IMG/VR virus record: IMGVR_UViG_3300042474_000251
Coordinates: 1 to 64,000 of that record
Length of the DNA: 64,000 nucleotides
From: a virus
Reading direction: 5' to 3' (one strand)
A program made the translations under genes and the position numbers. Positions 9,525-24,100 of the stretch are shown here, piece after piece (the first letter of the stretch is position 1; each line of letters begins with the position of its first letter). Under the pieces are notes generated by a model that had not been told where the DNA came from, made no database searches, and saw nothing but the letters and a program-made list of their open reading frames with translations.

Positions 9525-12086
9525 ATGGCTACTTACATTCAAGGTCTTACCGATTACATACCAAAGGCTGAACCTTATAAACCTAATTTTGATTTTCTTA
9601 ATACGGTTTTAGCAACAAGACAGGCTAGGTATGATAGTTCACTTAATCAATTAAGTGGTGCATACGGTAGTATTGTATATGCTGATCTTACAAGAGATGA
9701 TAATAGAGAAGCAAGAGATAACTTTTTAAAGAACTCTGAGAAAGCTATTCAACAAATTACATCTTTAGATCTTTCTGATCCTGCTAATGTGCAATTAGCA
9801 CAGCAGGTATTTCAACCTTTTGTAGATGATAAAAAGATGCAGTATGACATCATGTTTACTAAAGGTGTTAAACAAGGTCAACAACAAGCTGAAATATTTA
9901 AAAATTCTCTTGATCCAGAAACTAGTTCCAAATATTCAGATGTTGGAGTAAGAGGTTTACAATATAGACAGATAGAATTTAAAAATGCATCACAAGACAA
10001 AGCCTATAGAATGGCAATGCCTAAATATGTTCCTTATGTAAATATCATGGATAAAGCTAGAGAGCTTATTGGTGATGATTTTAAAGACATAAAGATAGAA
10101 AAAACTATAGGTGGTTATGATGTAACAACTACTGGTGGTGAAGCTGCTAAACCAGTTATTGCTCAATATCTTAGTATGGCGTTAGGAGATGATCCTTCTG
10201 TAAAAGCATATTATAATGAATTAGCATATGTAAATTCTATGAGTGCGATTACACAATTGGCTGAATCAAAATTTAATGGTGATATAGATCAAGCTGCTAC
10301 AGAATATTATGTTACAAATGCTGATGCATTTCTTAAGAATGATAGAAATAGATTAGAGGATATTGAAGAAGGTTATTCACAGTATCAAGCTAAGACAGAT
10401 GTATATGAGTCTAGATTAAATCGCGGTGGTAAATTAACTCCAAAAGAACAACAGGAATATCAAATGGTTGTTGCAAAAAGAGATGGTTATGAGAAAGCTA
10501 AAACTAATTTAAGTGATAGAATATCTCAGATTGTTACTGCTATTAATGATGAGGATATAGATTTATTATCTAGAGCTATTAGATCTTCTGAAGCTAGTTC
10601 TTATATCTCTAATGACATTGGTAAAGCAACTGAAGTAGAAGCCTATAGAAATTATCAGGTAGAGAAAAAAGCTAATGAGTTTGCAAAGATTGATTATGAA
10701 AAAGCTTTAGATTTTTCTTATTGGACTAAGAAAGAAAAGATTCAGCAAGACTTTCAGCGTGAGATGAAGATGTTAGAGACTGGTGGATTTGATGATTTTA
10801 CTACTGGTGCTGTTAAAACTGAAGCTGCTGTAGAAGATGCATTTGTTTCAGATAGGACTGAGTTTGATAATAGTTGGAAAAGCTTTGGTAATAGTGTATA
10901 TGAATTAACTAATTCTATTTCCAGTATTAATGATGCTAAGTTAAATAGTGCTGTTGGTAATGTTTTAAAAGCTTCCGGAACTAACATGAATAGTTTAAGA
11001 GAGGGTAATGTATCATTAACCTCTCTTAATAAGATCTTTAACGGTATTCAAGATATGGTTAAAGCCGATCCTTCTTTAGCTAAGAATTTAGCTTCTGCTT
11101 TAACTACGGCCAATGATAAACGTCAATTAGCTTATAGTAATATTAGTGCATTAAATAGTAATAACCAAAAAATTGCTGCTAATATGAAAGCATCTGGTGA
11201 TTATGTTCCAACATTTGTTGATTATGTATTTGCTAAAGATGGCTTTTTAAGAAGTGTAAAGGATGCATATGAAGAAGCATTAAAAAAGAATCCTAATATT
11301 GATGCTGATGACTTTGCTGATGATTATGAAGATTTTGTAGAGGATTATCAAGAAAAATATATTAACCTCTCTAAAAACCAAGCTGGTTATAAAGTTGTAG
11401 GTACAGCTGGTCCTGGTAGTTATATTAGTAATAACATTCAGGGTGTTGCTGATTTTACAAAGCCTTCTTCTAAATTAACTTTAGGATTAAGATCTGCACT
11501 AGGTGATGTTTTAAATTCAGATTCTAGAATTGCAATTGGTACACCAGCTGATGTAGCTGCTGCCAGTGATCGTGTATTTGCAGATATTGAAGATAATCAA
11601 GTACTTAGAAGTTATTTAAATATACTGGTATCTGATGCCAGAGCTAACAAACAAAGTGTTAGCTATTCTTATCAATCACGTGCATTAGGTAATTCAGATT
11701 ATCAATCTTTAACAGTTAGACCTAACGCATCAGATCCTACATTAAAAGCTCTTAAAGAAGCTGGTAGTATTACAGATGCTGAGTATGCTAAAATTATTAG
11801 TACTGGTATAACTGCAGTTATTCCCGCAGCTCAAACAACCAATCTTATTTCTTCTAGATTACAGAAGGATGAGAGACAAGTAATTTTAGATAATGCCGGT
11901 ACATATAGGTATATCAATCCTAATGGAAATATTGATATGACCTTTACAAAAAATCCAAATGGCAGTATTACTGCTACAGGTACTATGTATGATAGTAGAA
12001 AAGGAATGACTGATATATTTACTCAGAACAATCTGAATAATATTAGTTTCAGTAATCTCCTCAATAGTTTTGACGCAATTAGATAA
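9525..12086 (+). CDS. Virion-type structural protein, 853 aa
   Basis: Predicted protein of 853 residues, mostly helical, with no signal peptide or membrane segment. The N-terminus (MATYIQGLTDYIPKAEPYKPNF, here given in part: YIQGLTDYIPKAEPYKP) introduces a region of about 300 residues that I recognise only as the type of conserved structural protein found beside giant RNA-polymerase genes in crAss-like and related phages. Its own promoter-like TATATTTG lies 20 bases upstream. The next gene, for the 4,910-residue protein, starts 19 bases downstream. A role in the virion, possibly as ejected cargo, is inferred from position only. Confidence 0.72.
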   Translation: MATYIQGLTDYIPKAEPYKPNFDFLNTVLATRQARYDSSLNQLSGAYGSIVYADLTRDDNREARDNFLKNSEKAIQQITSLDLSDPANVQLAQQVFQPFVDDKKMQYDIMFTKGVKQGQQQAEIFKNSLDPETSSKYSDVGVRGLQYRQIEFKNASQDKAYRMAMPKYVPYVNIMDKARELIGDDFKDIKIEKTIGGYDVTTTGGEAAKPVIAQYLSMALGDDPSVKAYYNELAYVNSMSAITQLAESKFNGDIDQAATEYYVTNADAFLKNDRNRLEDIEEGYSQYQAKTDVYESRLNRGGKLTPKEQQEYQMVVAKRDGYEKAKTNLSDRISQIVTAINDEDIDLLSRAIRSSEASSYISNDIGKATEVEAYRNYQVEKKANEFAKIDYEKALDFSYWTKKEKIQQDFQREMKMLETGGFDDFTTGAVKTEAAVEDAFVSDRTEFDNSWKSFGNSVYELTNSISSINDAKLNSAVGNVLKASGTNMNSLREGNVSLTSLNKIFNGIQDMVKADPSLAKNLASALTTANDKRQLAYSNISALNSNNQKIAANMKASGDYVPTFVDYVFAKDGFLRSVKDAYEEALKKNPNIDADDFADDYEDFVEDYQEKYINLSKNQAGYKVVGTAGPGSYISNNIQGVADFTKPSSKLTLGLRSALGDVLNSDSRIAIGTPADVAAASDRVFADIEDNQVLRSYLNILVSDARANKQSVSYSYQSRALGNSDYQSLTVRPNASDPTLKALKEAGSITDAEYAKIISTGITAVIPAAQTTNLISSRLQKDERQVILDNAGTYRYINPNGNIDMTFTKNPNGSITATGTMYDSRKGMTDIFTQNNLNNISFSNLLNSFDAIR

Positions 12087-12099
12087 TAAATTAAATTTG
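12069..12099 (+). promoter_or_regulatory. Bacteroidota-type promoter before the giant RNA-polymerase gene
   Basis: TTTG at 12069-12072, then 19 bases, then TAAATTTG at 12092-12099. This matches the Bacteroidota -33/-7 arrangement. The ATG at 12106 is only 6 bases beyond the -7 element, so the transcript would be nearly leaderless. Confidence 0.6.
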
Positions 12100-12105
12100 T
12101 TCTAA

Positions 12106-15100
12106 ATGGAAGAATTTGACAATGCAATTCCACCACTAGGTGTTGAACCCGGTTTGCCTTCTAACTTTGAAGGATCAGATGCTTTTCAAGCAAGTATTGC
12201 GCCAACTAATGAGCCGCTAATATCCGTAACTGATACTTATGCTGTTCCTGGGGTTCCAGTGCCTTCAGCATTTGGTAGTGTTGCTGTAGATTATGATCCT
12301 AGTAATCCTTTTGATGTTGCTAAACAAGCAATGGCAAAACCTATTACTGAATCTGATATTGCATTTCAGAACTCAAAAGAAAAATACTTTCAGCCTGGAT
12401 ACCAACAAACAAACTTTGATAGATACTATAACGATAGTGATAACTTTTATAAGTTAGGTTTTAATCCTGTAAGTAATAATGAAGCTTTATATAATCAGAA
12501 TAGAAGTTGGTATCAAGATCTATTTAGAGCAGCTGGTGGTATTCCTGCATTAGGATTATCTGTTGTTCAATCAGGATATAGAAGTCTTGCTGATATGGCA
12601 ACTGGTGATTTCTCTATGACTGATGAAACCGGTGCTAGAGAGTTCTCCCAGATTATGGCAGAACGTGGTAGTACAAGAGGTGGTGCTGCTGGTTTTGTTT
12701 CTAACTTAGCTTTACAATCAGGATTTGTTGCAGGTATTGCTGCAGACTATTTAGCTACTGAAGCATTACTTACTGGTGCGGTGGCTTTATCTGATGGTAT
12801 GGCTCTTCCTGCTGCTCTTGCTGCTAGTGCTGCAAAGACAGCCGGTACAATCAAATCTATCTCTGCGTTGTTTGATGCTAACGCTGCTAGACAAGCTTAC
12901 AATACAATTAAGGCTATGGATGTAGCAGCTATTGGTAGAGGCGCATTAAATGTAGCTGAAGCAACTGCTAAGAACATCGTTCCTAATACATTTAAGAATG
13001 TTAAGAGTTTTATTACTGCAGAAAGTCCTGTATTAGGATTAGCTAATTCAGTAAGAGGGGTTGCCGACTTTGTAAGAGATATGAAGCAGATTAGTTATGC
13101 TACTGCTGAAGCTTCTATGGAAGGCGGAGGAGTTAAGAATGATTTTATTGATAAGCATATTAATGAATACATTACTGAGAATGGAGTATATCCAGATCAA
13201 GATAGATTAAATAGAATTTATGAGAAAGCATCAGATGCTGGTTTTACAACGGGTCTAATAAATGCTCCCCTCATTCTTCTTACAAACAATATTACTTTTG
13301 ATAACTTATACAAAGGTCGTAAGAGAACTTTAGGTAAGACAGCTTCAGGTATTGTAGAAGAAAGTAAATTAAGTGGACGTACATTAAGATTTTCAGAGAA
13401 GACTGGTCAGTTTGAGACTATGGGTATAAGACAATCTTTTGCTGAAAGCGTAAGAGGTCTTAAGACTCCAAAGACATATTTAAATTTTGCTAGTAGTTAT
13501 TTCTCCAAAAACTTATCTGAAGGTCTTCAGGAAATTTCTCAAGAGATTATTTCTGGGGCATCTACAGATTACTATGAAAGATTATATGATACTCCAGAAG
13601 CTGGAGGTGTAGTAGCTTATTTAGCAGATGCCTATGACAATCTTAAAGATCAAGCATCAGCACAAGGTATTGAAGTATTTGCTTCAGGTTTCTTAATGGG
13701 TGGTCTTACTGGTATTTCTACTGCTGTAGCTAACAGAGCTTATGGTAGCACTAAAAATATTATTGGTAAGATAGCACAAGCTAAAAACCCAGAAGAGTAT
13801 AGAAAAGCTTATGCAGAAGAAAGTGCCAGATTTGATAAGATAGCAGTTGAATTAAATGATGCTATTAATAATGGTAATAAGATTTTAGCTGTTGACATAG
13901 ATAACTTATTAGTACAAATTAAAGCAGGTACTGATATGGTTAATGCTAGAAAATCATTTGATGAAAAAGCATTCCATGATCTTAAGGATATAGCTCGCTT
14001 TAATAGTATCTACACAGCACTTAGAGCTGGTAAATATGATTACTTCTTAAGAAATTTAGAAGACATGAAGCAAATGACTGGTGCAGAATTAAAAGAGGCA
14101 TTTGATTTAAAGGATGATGTTACTGATGAAGAAGCAAAGCAAGTATTAGATATTACTATTGATAGAGCTGGTCAGATTAAAGATCAGTATGAGCAGTTTT
14201 CTGCATTTAAGAATCCTTATGATATCAATAAATATAAATTTGCTAATACACCAGAAGCTATTATTGCATTTGTTAATGAGTCACAAAGTCATGAAGCTTT
14301 TGAAGAGGCCCGTAAAACCGCAGTATTTAGTTTACATGGTTTAGAGCAAGCTAAAACTCGTATGGCTAATCTGACAAAAGAGATGTCATCTATTGCTGGC
14401 GTTGCTGACTTAGGTTACTCCGATGTTACAGCTACTCTTAGTATTCCAGGTATTGATAAAGAAATAAACTTATTAACTGCGGAGATTGATGCTAGTAAAG
14501 ATATAACTGATCCAGGCCTTATTGAGATTACTAATAATAAGAAGAAGAAGTTAAAAGCTTTAGAATCTTTAAAAACCAATCTTGCCCGTATTGAGAATAT
14601 TAATGATCCTGTAGAAGTAAGAAAGACCTCTTATTTAAAGAAAGCCTTTACTGATTACATGAAGGTTCTTTTAGATGAGAAAGGTACTACACTTAATCCT
14701 GCAAACATAGGTGAAGCATATAGAATCTTTACTGATTACTATGCGCTTAATTATGATAAGACAAACTTTAATAAAGTTCTGTCTGACTTATATGATCCTA
14801 ATAACTTTATTAAGCTTGCTCAAAGAGAGCGTACTTTAATTGTTGCTAGAGATAAAAGAAGGGCTGAGTTTTTTAAGAAAGCATTTAACAAATATGCTGA
14901 ATCATCTAAGATTGGTGTATTCTTAAAAGCTCTTGCAGAAACTGGTTTTGTTATTGATCTTAAGTATCTTAAAGCTTTAGATACTAATACATTTGATGAG
15001 CTTAAAGAACTTATTTTAAATGATCCAGATGTTAAGTTTAGAGATCTAAATAGTAATAAACTATTTGGTTCTGATGATCCTAGATATGCAGATGTAAAAA

Positions 15101-18100
15101 AATTCATTAGTGAGTTTGTAATACAGGTTGCACCTCCAGTTGCAGAAACTGTAGTAACAGAAAGTGATTCATTAACAGCAGAACCAAAAGAAACTACTTA
15201 TGTAACTATTGATGAATTAGAGAACTTAGATCCTTACTTTAATTTTGTTCTTACTAGATTCTATGAGAAAGAAAATAAGGATAGAAAAAATAATAAGCAG
15301 GCACCTCTTACTTATGTAGAGTATAGTCTATATCCTGCAGCACAGAATGCAATTAATGCATTTAAAGAGTTGCAAATGTTATATGATACACAAAAGAAAG
15401 AAGGTCAGACTTTAGAACAATGGTTTAATGAATCACAAGCTAATAGTGACGTTTATAATATTCTTTCTAGATATGGTATTCCTGTAGCAGAGTTAGCTAA
15501 TATTTTGGCTAATCCTAATGTATTTGTTATTAGTACTTTACCTGCTGGTTTTAAACTTGAAACACCTGCTGCTGTTAATGGATTATTTATTATCAGTGGT
15601 GAAACAGCAAATAAAGATGAGGAAGTTGAGTATACATATATACTTGTAGATAATAGATCTAATCCTGTAGATATTACTGGAGCATATAAAACATTACCAA
15701 TTGCATTAGAAGCTAGAGAAAAACTAGCTAAAACTTATGTAAGCGAGAGTGAAGGTTTTGTATTTGATAATAAGTATTTTGAGAATGGTCAAATTGTAAG
15801 TGATTCAAGAGGTAATACATATACAGTAGTAAGTAATGCTGCAGCTATTAAACAAGCTATATTAAACAATGATAATCCAGTATTAGAATTAAAAGATGAG
15901 ACTGGTAAAATTATACCTAGAAGATCAGCAAGGGATTTATTTCCAGGAGCATATCAAAAAAAGAATCCTAATATTGCTTACATACAAGATGTAAATCGTT
16001 ATAATTCAATATATCCGCATAAGACTCAGGAAGAGTTTGATGCTCGTGAAGAAGGAGAGTTAGCAGCTGCAGCTAGATTAAAAGACTTTTTGTTAAATAC
16101 ACCTATTGATGATATTAAAAATAATCTTACTATTAAGTTAACTAAGAATAAATTAAAAAATATAAGAGGTAGTTATTTTAAGATTGGCGATAAGGAAAAT
16201 ACTAATATATTAGAAAGAAAAGAAAAGATTTCTATTCAAATTCTTTATAAGGGTCAACCTATTGGATATCTTAGAACTATTCAACAATTACAAATTCTTG
16301 GTCAGGATGGTAAAGCTATTAATGTATTTAAAGATTTAACTCCAGATTTATTTAATAGAATTTTTGATGTAAAGAAACAGGGAGATTTTACTAAAGAGTA
16401 TATTAACTTTACAAAATCACTTGGTAAAAGTTTCCAATTACAAAAGAAATTTACTGAGTTACTTGGAGATAAAGAATCTGTAGAGTTAACTAATGAAGAG
16501 GTTCAAAGTATTGCTATTCCTTATATTGGTTTAGGTAGTTATGCAAATAATGATCCTGGTGTAACTACAGATATCAATGATCTTAAGTATTCTACAATTG
16601 AAGGTGGTTATTACATTATAGATAGAAGTTTTAGATATAAGAATGGTATATTTGTATCTTCTACAAATATTATTACTGATCTTAAAGGAGAAGCTCGTAA
16701 AAGGGCTGATGAAAAAGTTAAAAAAGGATTAGAGATAAGTGGAACAGATGGTCTTAATAGATATCTACTTGCTGTAGAATTACCTAATGGTAATATCAGA
16801 TTTGTTTCATTAGTATCTCCAGAATTATCTTCTGATCAATCACAGACATTAATTAAGGATATTAATAACTTAGCAAAACTAGCTAGAACGGATAATACAA
16901 ATAATGAAATTAACTATACTGATGCTTCCAATAAAGAATTTATTTTTAATAAAGTATTTAATGCGCATCAACCCGGTATATTTTCTAGATTTTATGTTGA
17001 TTCAGAAGGATATTTAGTAGGTGAGTTTTCAGATAATAATTCTTTTAACACTTCTTCTAGTACTCAACCATTTATAAGATATGATCTTGCTAATAATCCT
17101 TTAGAATCTATTGATGCTATGATAGAATTATTTAATGATTCTATTAAAAATGGTTCTTCATTAAAAGATAATAAGTATAAAAAAGTTAAGTTTTCAAAAC
17201 AAACCTTTAAAGTTAGTTTACCAGAATCTATTTCTATAAGAGAAGCTTTAAATAATTTTAAATCTACAGTTGGTTCTGATGTAGTAGATAAAGTTAGCTT
17301 TAGTTTAAATCCCGTAAAATCTGTAGTAGATACAAATTTAAATAAAACAGGTTTAACAAAAGAGGGTAAATCATTAGTTGAAATAGCTTTAGAAAGACAA
17401 AAAGCTGCTGAAGCTAAAGGTGGGGAAACCACATCTAATATTCAACCTCAAGCATCTGAAGAAGATACAAAAAAAACACAAGATTCTAAAACTGTAAGTT
17501 CTGATATTTTTAAACAGTATCAAACAAAAAAGGCCGAAAGAGCTGCTTTCTTTACTGCAGGTAGAAATAAAATTAAAGCCGAATATGAAGCTGCTGGTAA
17601 TCCTATAGGTAATACAGAAGCTAAAATATTGTTTGAGAAAACTGATGAGGCTATAAATTATGATAAAGAGTTAGAGATATTAAACCAAAAACTTCTTAAT
17701 CCTGATAAATCTGATAATCTAGATAATCCTGATGTTGTTGCACTTAAAATTATTAGAAATAGTGAATATCAAGAAGAAGATCTAAATAAGTTAAATGAGT
17801 TTAGAGAATGGGTTTCTAAAAATCTACCTGATACATTTACTGTAGAAGAACTTAAAACTTTACAAGAGAACTTGATTGCAGGAAATATGACTGTGGGTTC
17901 TTTTGTTACATATCTTGATGGTGTTGCTAGTGGTATTGCAGGTGTACGTGGTAGAATCAATGTCGGTTCTCGTACTCCTTTTAAATATCATGAAGCTTTT
18001 CACGGTGTATTTAGATTATTACTTAGTGAGAAGCAAATCCAAAGATACTTGAGTAGTGCTAAAAAAGAAGTATTAGCACAGATTAATAGTGGTAAAATCA

Positions 18101-21100
18101 CTTGGAAAAATGATGCCGTTAAGGGTGTTACAAGTTTAAATCAAGCATTAGAAAATCTTAGATTAAGTAATCCTCTTTATTCTATGATGAGTAAAAAACA
18201 GCTAGAAGAAACTTTATATGAGGAGTATTTAGCTGATATGTTTGAAGAATGGAAACTGAATGTTAAAGTTCCTACAGACTATACGCATAAGACACTTTTT
18301 GCTAAGATTAAAGATTTAATTATTGCATTCTTTAAGAATGCTTTTCAAAGAAATAATTATCAGAATCTATTTAAAGACATTGATTTAGGTAAGTATGCTA
18401 ATGCTGTAACTCAAGAGAATAGATTTACTAGATCTTTTGAGGGAGGTAATCCTAATATAGAAGCTCTTAAGACAATTAAGATTGGTATTGAGACAATTCA
18501 AGTTGTTGGAAATATAACTAGGTATGTTGAGATTAATAAGTATTTAGCTGGAGACAGAGCAACTAGATTAATTGCTAGTGTTGCCTCTTCTTTTCATTAC
18601 TTAAGACAAGATCCAAAAAATAATGATGTATCAGATAGTGATTTGTATGATAAAATTTTTAATGAGTATGGAAACTTTTATGATCCAGAATCTAAATATT
18701 ACACAGATCAAGATAACTTTTATGAGATTGCATCTGATTTAGAAGATATTAATACAGCTTTTAGTACAAAAGAAAATAGAGAACAATTTAAAGAAGCTGC
18801 TAAAGATTACTTAAGAGTTTTATCTTATCAGGATGGTGCAACAGAAGATGATATATCAAATTCAGTTGATGATGATGGAGAAAATTCTAATACAGATGCT
18901 AGAAAAGAATCTTATACCATAGGTGGTTTCGGATCACTCTCTAGTTATGTACGTACATATATTGCTACTACATCTTTCCAATCTAACTCAGAATTTGGTA
19001 GACCGATTGAAGATGGTAGTTTAATTTATAGTACAGTAGATTCGGCTAAAGTATATAATGGTTTATTGTCTGCATTATCTGGTATTACATCTGAAAGAGA
19101 GGGTCTTAGAAAACTTAATTTCTTAAGAAGAAATCCTAATACAGATACATCTAAGTTTATTGATAAGCTATTTGAAGATCATAATATTACATTTGATCTT
19201 ACAGGAGAACCCATTTTAAATCAGATAGTTAACCCTGGTCAATTACTTGCTATTCTTAAAGCGTTTGAGAAATTTAAGATTAATTATAAGTTTATTGGTT
19301 TTGATCCAGCAAATGGTATTGTAAGAATTATTAATGCTAACAGCAGAGATGATTCTAAAGCTCAAATGACTTATTGGGAAAACCAATATCAAAAGAAATA
19401 TAACTATGATGCTAAAGCTGTTAAATCAGATGGACCCGTTGTATTATCTAAACTTATTGATGTAATAAAGGGTGAAGATAAAGAAACGGATATCAATGAT
19501 TTAGCTATTGAAATTGAAGATACTATTGGTATTGATATTCAACCTTTATATATAAATTTATCTGTTGTACATAATATTCCAGAAGAACTTAGAACTGAGG
19601 ATGATTTAGCTATCATTAATGGTTTTCCTGATGTTAAGCCTATAGACATTGAAGATTTAGTACAAATTTCTAAAGTTATATCTGCAGGTATTGATCCTTT
19701 TTATAAGAAGGCACAAACTGAAGAAGATGAAAATACATCTACTGAAACTGATGATACAAAAATAATAGATCAAACATTTGAAGGAGCAGCTAATAGATTA
19801 AAAACTATTGCTAAAGGTAATGTAGTATTTGATGAAACAATGGGTGCTACCAGCTGGATTAATGCTGATGGTGAGCGTGTATGGGGCCATCAGTCTCCAA
19901 CATATAATCATAAGAAAACTAGAACTTTAAGAGAGTTAAGTGATTCAACTAAGTTAGAAGAAGCACTAGAAAATCTTTTTGAAGCTAATAACTATTTACT
20001 TAGTACTGAAGCATTTCAGTCTATTCTACCAAATATCAATTTAGATAGAGTAGATGGTATGAGGTTACAAGCATTATTTATAAAAGATGGTAACGTTATT
20101 ACTAGTAATAGAATTGTAGATAGAGGTTCAGATGGTACAACAGCCGGATCTTTATCTGATGTTCAATACTTAGTTACTAATTTAGCACTTTATTTATCTG
20201 GAGAAAAAATACAGTATACTAGATCTAATGGTTTACCAGCTACTTCAGTAACAGCAACAATAAATCCTGGTGTTATTGAATCATCTAATACAATTGATCT
20301 TGTTAATCTTCCAGTAATTAAAGCTGTAGAAACTAGAAATAAACAGCAAGTAATAACAAATGATGTTATTAATGCTATTAAGAGTATGGTAAAAGGTGAG
20401 TATGAAAGGATTAGACAGGTACAAAAAGAAATTAATGATCCTGAAATAATTAAAAAAGATGGATACCATACATCTTCTAAAGGTGAAAAAGGTCAAAGAA
20501 ATGGACCAAGAGGTTTACAATTTATTAGAACTGCAAGTATCTTAGGTATAGCTTTAAAAGAACAGTTACAGGCAAATGCAATAGAAGATATTGATTTTAA
20601 TGAAGCTATTAAAGATGTTAATCTAAAAAAACAGATTACTTCTTTCTATGATGAGTATCTTAATAAATTTATTGATGTCATGGTTAAACAAAACATGATT
20701 AATATAAATGAAAAGACTCAAGAAATACAATATAAAACTGCTGATGATGGTGGTATTGGTGGCGTACCTAGATTCTTAACTGATGGTATAATGCTAAATC
20801 AAGAAGATGTTAATGAGGAAATGAATTTATTAAAGAATCTTATTAGCACTAAAGAAAAAGATGGTCCTAATTATAGTACTGCATTTAAACATAACCTAAT
20901 GCAAATCTTTATTAACCATCACATTAATAGTACTTTCTTTAACTATTTAATTAATGGTGACCCAGCTAGATTTATTCAAGCTAAATCATTAAATCCTGCT
21001 AAGATTGCAATTGAAGAATTTAAACGTTTAAAGGGTGTAAATGCTAATGGTCAAAGTGCCTATACTGAATTGATAGCACCTGGTCTTGGTATTAATCAAG

Positions 21101-24100
21101 CAACTACAGAGTTAGATATTGCAACATTTGTTGATCCTACATACATTGGTAAGTTTGCAAATGAAAGTGTTGAAGAAGCTAATGCACAGATGTACATTAC
21201 TCCTAAAACTTTACGTCATCTTTTATTCGGGTTTGGTAAGCTTACACAAAAGCAAGCTGACTTCTTAGATAAGATTGAAGAAGGTAAAGAGTTATCTGCA
21301 GAAGAAGTATTTGGTAAGAATGGTAGTATTGCATTTAATGGTCAGACTAACTCACTAAAGATTGTTTATTATAACAATGGTGATAATAAAGCCGGTTATA
21401 TTAAAACATCTGCTTTTGTACTTACTAAACAACTGACAACAGGATCTGATGGTGAGGCTTTACCAGGTAAAGAAATGTTGCACAATCTTAGATTGAGTTT
21501 AGAGAAGCAAGAACTGAATGGTAGATTAGCTTCTGCAGTTCCCATATCTGGATCTAAAGGTGAAAGAAAGAATATTGCAGCTTCCTCTCAAGATATTAGT
21601 TCTGATAATTTCTCAGTATTGGATATGCGTTATCTTACTCTACAGCAAGAGAACCCATCTAATAAAATGGAGATTACAGATCCTAGTCAGATTAAACAGC
21701 TTATTGGTGTTGAACTTCCTGCTGATCAAAAAATTATTTTTAATGGTAAAGAATGGCCAGCTAAAGATTTAGTAACACTATATGAAATGGCTGTAGCTCA
21801 ACGAGTTACAATTAAATATAATAGTAAGGCTAATAAAGTATTTGGACTTGAAGATGTTGAATCTGAAATTAATAAAAGTAAAAAAGCCAAAAAGACAACG
21901 GTTGATTTAGCTGATTTTGCTAAGTATGCTCAAAACATTCTTAAAAATACTGGAGCAACTAATCAAGAAATAGAATTCTTTGCGTTAGATGAAAATGGTA
22001 ATCTTAAGTATGATATTAATAATCCTATAGTAGAAAGTAAATTTATTCAATTATACTTTACATATTTTACAAAAGGTGTAATGCAAGAAAAGGTACCGGG
22101 TCAATCATTGACATTGGTATCCAGTCATGGTTACAATGTAGTTAAAGTATATACTGGTCAAGTAGATGAATTAGGAATACCTATTGGTGAAGTTGTAAGA
22201 GTATCTGATATTAAAGCAGATCCAGGCAAGTATAAAAATCTTAAGACCTTTAGTGAAGAAACTGGTGTAGATGGTTACAAAGCTGGAGATTTATACATTG
22301 ATAAGTTAAGACATAACGTACCTGTATATGATAAGAGTGGTAAAGTAACTGAACGTTATAGTGAGGTTGTTATGCCAGCTCATGATAAGAATGTATACAA
22401 GTATCTGAAGTCTGGTAAAATTCCTGATTTTATTGCAAAAGGATTTGGTATTCGTATTCCTTCACAGGATAAACACTCAGCTATTGGTGTAAGAATAGTA
22501 GATTTCTTACCTGTATTTTATGGGTCTGTAGTAATAGCTCCTAATGAATTGATTGAGATTTCTGGTGCTGACTTTGACGTAGATAAACTTTATAATTCTA
22601 TTAAAGAGTTCTTCTATGATAAGAAGAATAAACAGTTTGTTGAGTACGGTTCTGGTAAAACAGATAAACAAAAGTTTGATCAGTATGTACAATACTTATC
22701 TCGTGAGGATGAAGATTATAGAGTAGCTTATGCTGCCCTCAAAGAAGGAGAGAACAATGAGGATAAACCTATTACTCAAGATGATCTAGCTAAACTTAAA
22801 AAGAGGTATGAAGAAGGTATTACTGAAGAGGAAGAGATAGAAGAAGATGTTAATCTTGTAGAGAAAGCTTTAAAGAGTTTAAACTATCCTTCTACTCCTA
22901 AAGAGTATGCTAAGTTATATAAAGCAAATGGTAACCGTGATATTTATGTTGGTGCTCTTAATAACTTAATTCTTGATGCTAAGTATGCATTAACATTTAA
23001 TGACTATACTTCTAAGCCTACTACTGAATTTGGATTAGGTTTAAGTACTGGTGTTGAAAATTCTCCACGAGCTTTTCAGGTAGCACACGTTAAGCCATTA
23101 ACAGATGTTCTTGATGAAATTAAAGATGATATTAAAAAGCTTTTAAAATCAATTGTTAAAGAAGATAGCACAGAAGAAGAAATTAATGAGTTTTTAGATG
23201 GTGCATATAACAAAGCAGTAAGTACATTTGAAGAAGAGGGTTATGATAGTACTACTTTATTAGGTATGTACTATGGTTGGAAGAATAACAAAGAGGGTGC
23301 TGCTAATATTGGAGCATCTGTAAAAGGTAATTTATCTTGGGGATTCTTACAAAAATTAGGTTTTAAAACAGAACTTCCAATCTTTAGTATTGATGGTAAA
23401 GTTTATAATGATTATGGTTCTGAATTAACTGAAGACGGTATGCGTAAGGCTTATGTTATTTCAGCTCTTATTACAGCTATGACGGATAATGCTAAAGAAC
23501 GTCTTGCTGCTATATTAGGTTTGAATATAACTGCTCTTAACTATGTAACTCATATGGTTGCGGTAGGTGTATCATTAAAGACTAGTATATTGTTTATTAA
23601 CCAGCCTTCTATTAAAAAATACTTTGAGTTGGTTAAAGGTCAAGAAGGAGAGTTTAAACGTCAAACTGATTACATATCTTCTGAAGATTTAATGGCTAAA
23701 GCTGTTGGTATAGATAGTTGGGAAAATTTTCTTATTACTTATTCTGATTCTGGATTTCCTAAATTAACTAAAGAAAAATTGTTAAACCAGTTTTACTCAG
23801 AAGATCTTTTTACACAGTATGCTGTTATTAAGCAATTACATTTTTTGTCAAAAACTACTCCTTATTTTAATGATGTAGCTACTATGACAGGTCTTGTAAA
23901 AGGATTTGCTCCTTTTATGGATACTTTTGATGATATTGCTGATAAGTTTGAAACACTTACAGATGCATCTGAAGATAATATTTTTGTAGGTTATGATGAA
24001 GAAGGAAAGAAGGTAAATAAGTTTAAATCATTATTGAATAAGGCACCACTTACTAAGTCTTTACTCGGTATTTATTTTGATATTAGAAATAACTTAAAAT